The notes beneath the pieces were generated by a model that saw only the letters and a list, made by a program, of their open reading frames with translations, ran no database searches and had not been told where the DNA came from. The position numbers were made by a program, and so were the translations under genes. Shown here one piece after another: positions 9,264 through 17,571 of a DNA stretch of 51,993 bases (position 1 is the stretch's first letter; every line of letters begins with the position of its first letter). The stretch comes from an uncultured Verrucomicrobiota bacterium. Its GTDB lineage: Bacteria; Verrucomicrobiota; Verrucomicrobiia; Opitutales; Intestinicryptomonadaceae. The stretch lies in the NCBI GenBank assembly GCA_949283955.1, contig CASDUP010000027.1, positions 1 to 51,993 on the forward strand, read 5' to 3'.

Positions 9264-11246
9264 ATGTCAGAGGCGGAAAATTTTCAGCTTGTGCGGCCGT
9301 TTTCAAAGAAGTGCGCCGCGGTTGCGGTTCCTCCCGGTTCGAAAAGCGTGACGAACAGGGCTATGGTATTGTCGGCTCTTCGAGGTGGGGAAACGGTCTT
9401 GAGAGGGGCTCTATTCTCGAGGGATACGGAGATTATGTCGGATTGTCTCCGTTCTTTGGGTTTTGTTTCGGAGAGGGACTCCGCGGCTCGAACGTTTAGA
9501 ATCGCTCCGTCGGGGAAAAAGCCCGAAGCGGCGAAACTGTTTGTGGGAAATGCGGGAACTGTAGCGAGATTCGCTTCTGCTCTCGTGGCGACCTTCGACG
9601 GGGGCGAGTTTATTTTCGATTCGGACGATGAAATGAAAGTTCGTCCGATGAAAGGTCTTTTGGAAGCGCTGAAGGAGCAGGGCTCGGAATTCGAATTTTT
9701 CGAGAGGGAATGGTCGTTTCCCTTCAAGATGAGCCCGCGGGGATTGAAAGGCGGAACGCTTGCCCTTGACGCTTCGGTTTCAAGTCAGATTTTGTCGGCG
9801 ATTTTAATGGTGGGAGCTTTTGCGAAGTCTCCTCTCGACGTGGTACTTTCCGGGGAAACGGTTTCCAGGCCTTTCGTCGATATGACAATCAAAATGATGG
9901 AAAGTTTCGGCTTTGGTCTCGACGAAATTTCAAAATCTCGGTTTTCCAATTTTAGAAGAATAGAGCCGTCTGTGGGAGAATTCTACGATGTTGAACCGGA
10001 CGCTACCGCCGCCGGATATTTTGGGGCGCTTCCTGTGGTGGCTGGAGGGGCGTGTTTCATAGCGGGTCTGAAAAAAGATTCCCTGCAAGGGGATTCGGCA
10101 TTTTTCGACCTTCTTCAGGAGTCCGGAATAGCGAGAGTGGATAAGTTGGACGAGGGGTTTATAGTGAGTTCCGAAACGCGGGATATTTCCCCGCGGGAAT
10201 TCGATTTTAAGGACATATCCGATACGTTTCCTACGCTTGCGGCCATAGCCCCCGTGCTGGGGGGAAAGATTTCAATATGCGGAATAGGGCATACCCGCCG
10301 GCAGGAGTGCGACAGGGTATCCACAGTGGCGGAAAATTTGAGGGCTCTGGGAACAAAGGTCGACGAGAAGGAGGATTCCTTGTCGGTGTATCCCAACCCG
10401 GACATCGCAAAGATTTCCGGTCCCGTCGAAATAAAGACGAGATTCGACCACAGAATGGCGATGAGCTTTGCGGTGTTGGGTTGTTTTGAGGGATTCGATT
10501 CCAAGCCGCGCGTGAAGATAGAAGATCCAAAATGCGTCTCCAAAACATATCCGAATTTCTTCGATGATCTCGACTCGGTTCGCGAATCTTCGGAAAAATT
10601 CAGGATCGTGGCCGTCGACGGCGGCGCGGCAGTCGGAAAGTCGAGCGTTTCGAAGGCATGCTCGAAAACTCTCGGATACCTACATGTCGATACGGGAGCG
10701 CACTACAGAACCTTGACCTATGGCCTTCTTGAGGAGGGAATTTTGCCGTCGGACGAGAATGGGGTTTCCGAGCGGCTCGCGTCGTTTACTCTCGGAACTG
10801 CAGTCGAGAACGGCTCCGCGCGCATGACTCTAAACGGGCGTGTTGTCCCTGACGAACTTATACGCACGAAAACCATAAATTCCAGCGTGTCGATTTTCGC
10901 CGCGATGCAAAGCGTAAGAAGCTTTGTAAAAAAATACCAGACCTCTATGGCAGACTTTGCGAAGTCCGAAGGATTCGGCGGACTTATAATGGAGGGGCGT
11001 GACATAGGAAATGCAATATTCCCGAATGCCGACGTAAAAATTTTTCTTTGCGCAGACGAGGCGACTCGGGCGGCGCGGCGTGCAAAGGAGGGAATATCCG
11101 ATTCCATAAGCGAGAGGGACAAGCTGGATTCTACGAGAAAAATTTCCCCATTAAAGTGCGCCGAAGACGCCGTAAAAATAGACACCTCCAAACTTTCTAA
11201 AGACGAGGTTGTCGCCAGGGCGCTTGCGGAAATAGTAAAATCGTGA
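9264..11246 (+). CDS. aroA-cmk: Fused 3-phosphoshikimate 1-carboxyvinyltransferase and cytidylate kinase
   Basis: Residues 1 to about 432 are EPSP synthase (AroA), which transfers enolpyruvate from PEP to shikimate 3-phosphate. They contain the PPGSKSVTNRA substrate-binding motif near residue 21, GNAGTVARF, and the late RFDHRMAMSFAVLG block. From about residue 446 a second enzyme follows, cytidylate kinase: P-loop GGAAVGKS (453-460), the HVDTGAHYR segment, and GLIMEGRDIGNAIFPNADVKIFL. The kinase makes CDP/dCDP from CMP/dCMP. Its P-loop deviates from the usual GPSGSGKS but keeps the critical Gly-Lys-Ser. Both halves look complete, in one open frame with a short acidic linker, so this is a genuine fusion and not a truncation. 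aroA and cmk are often adjacent in bacteria, which makes a fusion plausible. Confidence 0.94.
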   Translation: MSEAENFQLVRPFSKKCAAVAVPPGSKSVTNRAMVLSALRGGETVLRGALFSRDTEIMSDCLRSLGFVSERDSAARTFRIAPSGKKPEAAKLFVGNAGTVARFASALVATFDGGEFIFDSDDEMKVRPMKGLLEALKEQGSEFEFFEREWSFPFKMSPRGLKGGTLALDASVSSQILSAILMVGAFAKSPLDVVLSGETVSRPFVDMTIKMMESFGFGLDEISKSRFSNFRRIEPSVGEFYDVEPDATAAGYFGALPVVAGGACFIAGLKKDSLQGDSAFFDLLQESGIARVDKLDEGFIVSSETRDISPREFDFKDISDTFPTLAAIAPVLGGKISICGIGHTRRQECDRVSTVAENLRALGTKVDEKEDSLSVYPNPDIAKISGPVEIKTRFDHRMAMSFAVLGCFEGFDSKPRVKIEDPKCVSKTYPNFFDDLDSVRESSEKFRIVAVDGGAAVGKSSVSKACSKTLGYLHVDTGAHYRTLTYGLLEEGILPSDENGVSERLASFTLGTAVENGSARMTLNGRVVPDELIRTKTINSSVSIFAAMQSVRSFVKKYQTSMADFAKSEGFGGLIMEGRDIGNAIFPNADVKIFLCADEATRAARRAKEGISDSISERDKLDSTRKISPLKCAEDAVKIDTSKLSKDEVVARALAEIVKS

Positions 11247-11282
11247 TTTTTATGGGCGTTCCAATACACAAATAAAACTTCG

Positions 11283-11942
11283 ATGAGAGCTTGTTATTTA
11301 ACTTTTAAGAGCGTGGGGTACACTTACAAGGGTTCTCTGCACGCCATTCAAAGCATATCCGACGCCTTGGGCAGGATAGAAATTTACGGATACGAAAATG
11401 TTCCCAAAGAGCCGTGCATAGTTGTGGCAAACCACGTGAGTTTTCTTGATCCGGTGGCGGTGGGGCTTTTCTTCGAAACTCCTCTTTGCGCGGTCGCGAG
11501 GGATTCTCTGATGGAAAAATGGCCCTTTAGCGCGTATTTTCGCGCTCTCAATGCCATAGCCATCAAGCGGGGAAGTTCGGGCAATTTGGGGGCGTTTAGA
11601 GATGTTTTGGACAGGGTTAAGAAAGGCCAGGGAGTGATAATTTTCCCGGAGGGAACCCGCAGCCCCGACGGAAATCTGCTTCCGGGAAAACCGGGTGCGG
11701 GCTTGCTTGCGATAAAAGCGGGAATACCGATACTGCCGCTTAGGAGCTTCGGATTTGAAAGGGTGTTGCCACGCACAAATAGACTTAGGGGGGGGACGAG
11801 ATTGATGATATGCGCAGGCAAGCCGCTTGAGCCTTCGGAGATAGATCCGGGGAAGGGACATCCGGACAGGGCCCAAGTTATAGTCGACAAGGTTATGGAG
11901 GCTATCTCCAAAATAACCCCTCCGAGGTTGCGCGAAATTTAG
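11283..11942 (+). CDS. plsC: 1-acyl-sn-glycerol-3-phosphate acyltransferase
   Basis: Adds the second acyl chain to lysophosphatidic acid, giving phosphatidic acid at the inner membrane. The 219 residues show the acyltransferase motifs in order: NHVSFLD (50-56, HX4D catalytic pair His51/Asp56), an IKRGSSG block near 94-100, FPEGTRS (121-127) and a later IPILPL block. Length is typical for a short PlsC. It follows aroA-cmk by 36 bases, in the common cmk-plsC order, and is probably co-transcribed with it. There is no strong ribosome-binding site just before the ATG. Confidence 0.9.
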   Translation: MRACYLTFKSVGYTYKGSLHAIQSISDALGRIEIYGYENVPKEPCIVVANHVSFLDPVAVGLFFETPLCAVARDSLMEKWPFSAYFRALNAIAIKRGSSGNLGAFRDVLDRVKKGQGVIIFPEGTRSPDGNLLPGKPGAGLLAIKAGIPILPLRSFGFERVLPRTNRLRGGTRLMICAGKPLEPSEIDPGKGHPDRAQVIVDKVMEAISKITPPRLREI

Positions 11943-12269
11943 CGAACTTTTCGAAGCTGAAAAAATCGGGTCGCCTTACAGTTCGGAGCCGAAAAATCGG
12001 GCTGCCTTACAGGTATTCATAAGTTTTTCTGCGGTGAATCGGCTTGGGCCTTCTGAAATTTAAAGAGATAGTCGGGACTGAGATTTTCGGTTCGGAATTT
12101 GCGGGAGCTTTTCTGCAAAAAGTTTTGCGGGGGCAACTCGGAGATTTGCTTGGGCCAATTTTTTTGCTTGTCAAAAGGAGCTTTCCAACTTGGAGCTTTG
12201 CGGAAATTTCCAATCAGGACTTTGCAAAACGAAATTTTTAAAAGGGGAAACTTTGCCGATTCGAAGTTT
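11943..12269. other. Intergenic stretch between convergent plsC and the exbBD operon
   Basis: About 330 bases between two convergent units. Apart from the 21-base direct repeat near its left end I see no gene, RNA or clear terminator here. Open frames in this stretch run on into the antisense of the neighbouring gene and have no recognisable content. Confidence 0.6.
11961..12012 (+). repeat. Short direct repeat pair behind plsC
   Basis: A 21-base unit (AAAAATCGGG followed by TCGCCTTACAG or CTGCCTTACAG) occurs at 11961-11981 and 11992-12012, with one two-base transposition-like difference. The pair begins 18 bases behind the plsC stop. The function is unknown. Confidence 0.6.
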
Positions 12270-12974
12270 TTAGAAACTGTCGAATCTTATTCTATACCGA
12301 CCGTTCGGGGCGTTCCGCATTATCTTCGAAATTTCCTTGCGAGTTTTTGCCTCGTCGAATGTTCCGCGCGAAAATTCAAGATTCGGAGACGATACTCCGT
12401 AAAGGGCGCTTTTTTCGACTCTAGCCTCGGCGGAAAAGAATTCCTCGGAGTCCATTTCCCCCGCTCCGACAACTTCCCCGTTGCTTTCGTCTATCAATTT
12501 CCACGAAATTTTTTTTGAGGGAGTCGCGGTAAAATCCTCTTCAAATGCCACTCTTCTTCCCGCTTCCGTAAGGGGAACGAATAGAACTGCTTTCACCAAA
12601 GCTGTGTGCGGAGAAATCAATTTCCGCTTCGACAAAGCGAGAGATTTGTCGTTCAAATCCTCTCCAAAGCGGTTTTCGTCGGGCCTGTCTTCCTCGAAAT
12701 TCGAGAACGAGTAGAGGCTCAAAGGCTGTCTGGCAAAATTTATTCTCGTGGGAAGGTATATCGGAGCGTAGTCCGAAAAATCTTCGCTTAAAAAATCTCC
12801 GCCCCCGAGCGTTTCTGAAATGTTTACTATGCTTTCCGGACCGTAGGAAAAATCGGGCAACTCAAGCTCGGGAAAAGTGAGGGCGACAACACCAACTGTT
12901 AACAGCGAAATGGCCGAGGCAAAAAGCAATCGCAAAGCGCCTCCGTCGCCCCTGGTTTCGCGTTTGGGTTTCAT
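12270..12974 (-). CDS. Unknown membrane-anchored periplasmic protein of the exbBD operon
   Basis: A 234-residue protein of no family I recognise. It has a positively charged N-terminus, one hydrophobic segment (about 13-33), then a soluble, acidic domain presumably in the periplasm. This is the architecture of a TonB or TolA partner, but there is no proline-rich linker and no TonB C-terminal motif. Its ATG lies one base behind the exbD stop codon, so translation is coupled, and it ends the operon. By position it may be the element that transmits the energy from the ExbB/ExbD motor, or an accessory subunit. This role is inferred from context alone. Confidence 0.75.
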   Translation of the reverse strand: MKPKRETRGDGGALRLLFASAISLLTVGVVALTFPELELPDFSYGPESIVNISETLGGGDFLSEDFSDYAPIYLPTRINFARQPLSLYSFSNFEEDRPDENRFGEDLNDKSLALSKRKLISPHTALVKAVLFVPLTEAGRRVAFEEDFTATPSKKISWKLIDESNGEVVGAGEMDSEEFFSAEARVEKSALYGVSSPNLEFSRGTFDEAKTRKEISKIMRNAPNGRYRIRFDSF

Positions 12975-12975
12975 G

Positions 12976-13395
12976 TTAATATTTGTATGGTTTAGCGGCC
13001 AATCTTACCCGCTCGAATCCTCCGAGCCTTGCGGCTTCGCATATGTCGAGGATGGACTGGGCGCTGACGTTTTTGTCGGCCTTTATAAGAAGTGTAGAAC
13101 CGGAATTTTTCCCTTTCGAAGAGGACATCAATTTGGAAAAACTTTTTGGAGTATATATTTCGCCCTTGTATATGAGCATGTTTCCGCTGGTGGCGCTCAA
13201 AACGTCTATGGAAGCGTCGGCCGGGGTTCCCTTGGTTTGTTCGGGAACGACTCCAAGCTCCACTCCTGGAGCCACTATGAAGTTCGAACCAAGCAAGGTG
13301 AACATCACGGCTATTAGAAGCGCGTCGAAAAGAGCCGCCGATTCTATGGAACAATCGGCCTTTGTGGAGCGTTTTAGCAGATTTACCAACCTCAT
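12976..13395 (-). CDS. ExbD/TolR-family proton-channel subunit
   Basis: The 139-residue protein has a short cytoplasmic N-terminus, one transmembrane helix (about 20-40) and a periplasmic domain, as in ExbD and TolR. The membrane helix carries an Asp (Asp24, in ALFDALLIAV) at the position of the proton-carrying Asp of the family. The periplasmic part includes the LLIKADKNVSAQSILDICEAA region typical of ExbD. It starts one base after the exbB stop and ends one base before the next gene. ExbD and TolR cannot be told apart from this sequence, and no TonB or TolA is present in the window. Confidence 0.88.
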   Translation of the reverse strand: MRLVNLLKRSTKADCSIESAALFDALLIAVMFTLLGSNFIVAPGVELGVVPEQTKGTPADASIDVLSATSGNMLIYKGEIYTPKSFSKLMSSSKGKNSGSTLLIKADKNVSAQSILDICEAARLGGFERVRLAAKPYKY

Positions 13396-13396
13396 T

Positions 13397-14047
13397 CTAC
13401 TTTCCTCCCATTCGGAGGTTCTCCTTTTCGGGCATTCCCCTCGATATAAATAAAACCGTTTCGTTAGCCGACCACTCTATGTCGTGGGCCAAGGCCCTTA
13501 CTCTTCCGTTTAGAAAGCTGTATCCAACGTATGCGAAAATGCATATTACAAGCCCAAACGCGCTGGAAAGAAGAGCGTTATATACGAATATCGAAAAATC
13601 CGCGGCAGCCGCGTATCCCTTCTTTTCTCCCATTTCGTGGAATATTTCAAGAAGGGCAACCACCGTTCCGAGCAGTCCCGCAAGTGGAGCTATCTTAGCT
13701 ACCAGAGCAAGGCTTGCCACCCGTCTTTCTATGAGGGCGAATTCGTTTATGGCCGCAGCTTCCGCGGCTGCTTCCATTTCTCCTTTCTTGCCTTCGCTCG
13801 ACAACAATACGGCTTTCACTACGCGCGGAACCGGCCCCGGAGTGTCGTCGCAAATGGTCAGGGCTTCGAGCAGCCTTCTCTTCTTTAAGGATTCCTTTAT
13901 TCCCGCCACAAACTCCGAAGCCCGGATCTGCCCTCTGTGCAGATAGAACAGGCGCTCGAAAAAAATCAATATTCCCACGAAAGCGATTCCCGCCAACGGA
14001 ATCATCATCGGGCCGCCGTCCTCAAATAGCTTTAAAATATTGTCCAT
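13397..14047 (-). CDS. ExbB/TolQ/MotA-family proton-channel subunit
   Basis: Inner-membrane motor subunit of 216 residues with three hydrophobic segments (about 13-31, 113-133 and 155-178). The family signature APLAGLLGTV lies at 120-129 in the second helix and is followed by the conserved ALLEIF stretch. Together with the downstream ExbD it should form a proton-driven complex that energises outer-membrane transport or envelope maintenance. It lies 18 bases behind a large TPR protein, an order seen in several Gram-negative groups where TPR proteins accompany Tol/Exb-like motors. Confidence 0.92.
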   Translation of the reverse strand: MDNILKLFEDGGPMMIPLAGIAFVGILIFFERLFYLHRGQIRASEFVAGIKESLKKRRLLEALTICDDTPGPVPRVVKAVLLSSEGKKGEMEAAAEAAAINEFALIERRVASLALVAKIAPLAGLLGTVVALLEIFHEMGEKKGYAAAADFSIFVYNALLSSAFGLVICIFAYVGYSFLNGRVRALAHDIEWSANETVLFISRGMPEKENLRMGGK

Positions 14048-14065
14048 GTTCTTTTGCGATAAATG

Positions 14066-16678
14066 CTATCTTTTTAGCCTCTCCCCGGCTATTCCGGCGG
14101 AGGGCAGTTTTTCCGACACTATCAGTTCGTAGGCCGCGCGCGAATCCTTCGGGTTTCCCCTCTCTGCTTGGGAGGCGGCCAGGTCGAGCAAAAGCCTCGA
14201 GACCCAATATTCGGCTCCCTTGTCGAAGTCAGATCCGGGTTTCCTTCTTGACTCCAAAATTGCGCTTGCGGTTATCCACCTAATTTCGTCGGCTTCGGCC
14301 TTTCTTCCAGCCTTCGCTGTGGCAAACGCCCATTTGTACGCGGCTTCAGCCCTTGCAGACGGGGTGTTTTCGGGCATTGCGTAGAGCCTTTCGAATATTT
14401 GAGCGGCGTCGTTTGCGGCGCTTTCTCCCTTTAATGCCAAAACGCTGTCTCCAAGTCCGAGCCATGCCAAGCGCACGTCCGGGTGCGACGCGTATCTGTT
14501 CGTCATATCCGTGTACAGGGCACGCGCGTCGGAGAACGAATTTAACAGCCGCATGATGTCGCCCTGTTCGAGCCTGGCGTAGAAATTGGAGGGATTGTCG
14601 GGGTAGTCGGATATTAGCTTATCCAGGGTGTGCAGCGCGTTTAAATAGTCGGAGCGCATTCCCATCTTGCGCGAGTAGGAGGCGGAATCCATCAGCGCGG
14701 AATACGCGTACTTTTCGCTCAGGGAGGCGAGCTTTTCGCACAGGGCTTTGGCTTCGGGATAAAGTTCGCGCGAAGCCAGGGCCCGCGCCTGGTGCAAGTG
14801 CGAAATCAAAGCGGCGTCGCTGTTCGGATATTTGGAGCGAAGCAGTTCGTAGGTTTCTATGGACTTGCCGAAAAGATTTTCGGAATCTTTCGAGTTTTTG
14901 TCAAACGACGCATCTTCGAAGGCTCTCGCCTTCATAAGAAGAGCGTTGGCGGCCGCTTCGGAGAGAATTTCGTCGCGTGACTTTTCGGATTCCGATACTA
15001 TCTCGTCGCAAATTTTTACAACCTCGTCGACGTCTCCGGAATCGCGAGCCAATTTCGCGCTTCTCCAAAGAAGGCGAATTTTGAGCGCGTCGTCGTTTGC
15101 GGAATTTGCGAACGCCAGGGCCTTTTTTATGCGCTCTTTTGCGCTCTTTAAACCGTGCTTTTTCTCGAGGGCCTCCGACAATTTCCATTCCGCGCTCCAT
15201 AGGGAATCGGAGGGGATTTTTGCCGAATACGCCGAATCCAAAAGTTTTTCGGCCTCCAAAAATGCGTTTCCACCCCCCGCGAGGGCGGATTCCAAAGCCC
15301 TGTTTAGCGCTATTCCAGAATCGACTCCCTTCGCGCCAAAAAGCGACTTATAAATGTTGGCGGCGGTATCGTAATCCTTGTTTAGGAAGAAGCAGTCGGC
15401 GGCCATTAGTTTCGTCTTGTTTGACGAGGAGGGGTCGCTTTCCATAGAGGCGAGCTTCATAAGGCTTGCGGCGGCGAGCCTATACTGAGGTGCCTTGCCG
15501 CTTTCCGGGGTAAACGATGCCCACGCTACTATGCGGAGAGCGTCGGGAAACTCCGACGAGTTGGGGAATTCCTCAAGTATCTTTGTTGCGCTTTCTACGG
15601 CTGCGTTCAATTTTCCGAGCGCCATCTGGGTGGCGGCAAGCTCGAGAAGAAACTTATCCTTAGAGGAGGGAGAAGCTATCTCTTTGGCTTCCATCAAAAA
15701 CTTTTCCGTTTCCTCGGCGTTTCTCATGCGGTTCTGCTGAACCACGGCTATTATGTAGTCTATGGTCCGCTCGTTGGGGGTTTTTTTCAGTATTTTCTTC
15801 AGCTCGGAGAAAGCGTCCTGGGCGTTCTTTTCTATTGCGATCTTTATGAGGGCTATCTCGCCCGTTTCTACGTCTTCGGGCTGCTTTATGGAAAGCTGCC
15901 TTCTAATTACGTCGAGAGCCTCGTCGGATCTTCCCATTCTGTTGAGGGCTACGGCGTACTGTTTGGCGTACTCAAATCCTAGTTTCGTTCCGAAGTAAAA
16001 TCGGGCTTTTTCGCCAAGTTTGTCGCAATATTCGGAGAGTTCTCCCTCGGGTGCGTCGCCTGCCAGTGCGCACATTCCGTCGGCTATCTCCGCGGTGGCA
16101 AAGAGGGTTTTCTTTCTCGACAACTCCTTGGCCTTTGCAAAATCGGCCCGCGCTCCGGGATAGTCCGACTTCTCGAACTTTAGATATCCCCGGGCTATGA
16201 GCAAAGTGTACTGCCCGTATTTAGAAAGTTTTTCCGGATCTATCTTGGAAATAGCCTTCTCCGCGGATTCGTGCGAACCAAGCCCTATATCGACTATCGC
16301 GCGGCGAAGAAGCCACTCGTCCCCGCCGGATTCCTCGTCGGAGAAACCCCTTGCGGCCTGTTCGAACTTTCCTTGCGCTATGAGAGAGTCTGTTAGCAAT
16401 CCCTTGGCTTTGTCGGCGAGTTCGTCGGGAATGTTGTCGGGAGAGTTGGAGAAAAAGTTTTCTACGAGCTGCTGGGCGACGGCGGGAAGCCCGGAGTTGA
16501 GCGCGTATTCGGCCGAGTCCAATCGGGCGTCCATATGGGCTTCGGATTCGGTCAGCGGGGCGGCGTGGGAGAGCGGAACGTACTGCGAGTCGGACTCCCC
16601 GGCCTCCGCAGAATCAAAAAGCGCCAAGCCTGCCGCGCACGAAGCAAAAAATCCTCCTATTGTCAGAAATTTTCTCAT
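14066..16678 (-). CDS. Secreted tetratricopeptide-repeat protein (870 residues)
   Basis: A signal peptide is visible (MRKFLTIGGFF... with a likely AEA cleavage near residue 26), followed by helical repeats along nearly the whole length. Many segments fit the TPR pattern (for example LLIARGYLKFEKSDYPGARA and AADCFFLNKDYDTAANIYKS). No enzymatic motif is evident. The protein is probably a periplasmic or outer-membrane-associated scaffold. It overlaps the upstream yicC by 4 bases (ATGA type) and is followed by exbB 18 bases later, so it likely works with the ExbB/ExbD motor, in the way YbgF/CpoB-type TPR proteins work with Tol. The specific role is inferred. Confidence 0.85.
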   Translation of the reverse strand: MRKFLTIGGFFASCAAGLALFDSAEAGESDSQYVPLSHAAPLTESEAHMDARLDSAEYALNSGLPAVAQQLVENFFSNSPDNIPDELADKAKGLLTDSLIAQGKFEQAARGFSDEESGGDEWLLRRAIVDIGLGSHESAEKAISKIDPEKLSKYGQYTLLIARGYLKFEKSDYPGARADFAKAKELSRKKTLFATAEIADGMCALAGDAPEGELSEYCDKLGEKARFYFGTKLGFEYAKQYAVALNRMGRSDEALDVIRRQLSIKQPEDVETGEIALIKIAIEKNAQDAFSELKKILKKTPNERTIDYIIAVVQQNRMRNAEETEKFLMEAKEIASPSSKDKFLLELAATQMALGKLNAAVESATKILEEFPNSSEFPDALRIVAWASFTPESGKAPQYRLAAASLMKLASMESDPSSSNKTKLMAADCFFLNKDYDTAANIYKSLFGAKGVDSGIALNRALESALAGGGNAFLEAEKLLDSAYSAKIPSDSLWSAEWKLSEALEKKHGLKSAKERIKKALAFANSANDDALKIRLLWRSAKLARDSGDVDEVVKICDEIVSESEKSRDEILSEAAANALLMKARAFEDASFDKNSKDSENLFGKSIETYELLRSKYPNSDAALISHLHQARALASRELYPEAKALCEKLASLSEKYAYSALMDSASYSRKMGMRSDYLNALHTLDKLISDYPDNPSNFYARLEQGDIMRLLNSFSDARALYTDMTNRYASHPDVRLAWLGLGDSVLALKGESAANDAAQIFERLYAMPENTPSARAEAAYKWAFATAKAGRKAEADEIRWITASAILESRRKPGSDFDKGAEYWVSRLLLDLAASQAERGNPKDSRAAYELIVSEKLPSAGIAGERLKR

Positions 16679-17544
16679 TCCACGTTCTGAACCTGTTCCC
16701 GAACACGTTCCAGCTCGTTCTTAAATTCCAGAGCCGTTTTAGTCAGCGAAAGATTGTTCGCCTTGCTCGATATCGTGTTGATTTCGCGACCCATTTCCTG
16801 GCACAGAAAATCGAGCTTCCGTCCAATAGCATCGTCGAAATCTATTGTTGCCTGAAATTGGGATATATGGCTTCTCAATCGTGTTATTTCCTCGCTTATA
16901 TCGCATTTGTCGGCAAATATCGCCACTTCCTTAAGGAGCCTTTCGTCTTCCATATCCATCTCCAGATTCAAAGACGAAAGCCTCCTCATTAGGCAATCCC
17001 TGTAATTCTGAACAGAACCTTTCGAGCGTTCCTCTATCTCGTCGAGCATTCCACCAAGGAGCGACATTCTCTCTCCAAGATCTCTTTTTAGGGTTTCCCC
17101 CTCAGCCAACCTCATGGAGTCGTTCCTTCGAAGAGCCTCCTCCAGAGCACCCAGGACCTCTCCCTTGTAGGCGTCCAAGTCGGGTTCGACGCTCTGGGAA
17201 CAGTACTCGTTTATCTTCAGAAGAAGTTCGGTGGTGGGCTTGAATTCAACCTCGAGCTTTTGGCTGGCTATTTTCAGCTGCGTCAGTGCCGAAAACAGAG
17301 CGTCTTCGTCCAGCGAGAAATTCACGCTGCCGTCCTTTAGGGATATTCTGCATGAAATCGAAACCTTCCCGCGGGAAAAATATTTTTTCGCGAGTTTTGC
17401 CATCTCCGACTCTATCGGCTGCCAGTCCCTGGGAAGAGAGCATGCCACTTCGAGCCCCTTCCGGTTCACAGAGGAAACGTCGATGGTGATGTCGGCGTCT
17501 CCGCCGCGCGCGGTTGCGCGTCCAAATCCGGTCATGCTTTTCAT
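16675..17544 (-). CDS. yicC: YicC-family endoribonuclease
   Basis: The protein begins MKSMTGFGRA, the near-invariant start of the YicC family, and ends with the family's C-terminal block (LDFLCQEMGREINTISSKAN... then ...ELERVREQVQNVE). At 289 residues its length is normal. YicC proteins are hexameric endoribonucleases implicated in small-RNA turnover. It begins 27 bases after the ilvD stop and overlaps the TPR gene by 4 bases, so it links ilvD to the TPR-exbBD genes. Confidence 0.92.
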   Translation of the reverse strand: MKSMTGFGRATARGGDADITIDVSSVNRKGLEVACSLPRDWQPIESEMAKLAKKYFSRGKVSISCRISLKDGSVNFSLDEDALFSALTQLKIASQKLEVEFKPTTELLLKINEYCSQSVEPDLDAYKGEVLGALEEALRRNDSMRLAEGETLKRDLGERMSLLGGMLDEIEERSKGSVQNYRDCLMRRLSSLNLEMDMEDERLLKEVAIFADKCDISEEITRLRSHISQFQATIDFDDAIGRKLDFLCQEMGREINTISSKANNLSLTKTALEFKNELERVREQVQNVE

Positions 17545-17571
17545 GGCGATTCGATAGGTTTAAAGAAATCG

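Noticed and set aside
12099..12518. 139-codon plus-strand frame running into the exbBD operon
   Set aside because: Half of it is antisense to the 234-residue gene, whose coupling to exbD makes the minus strand the real one.
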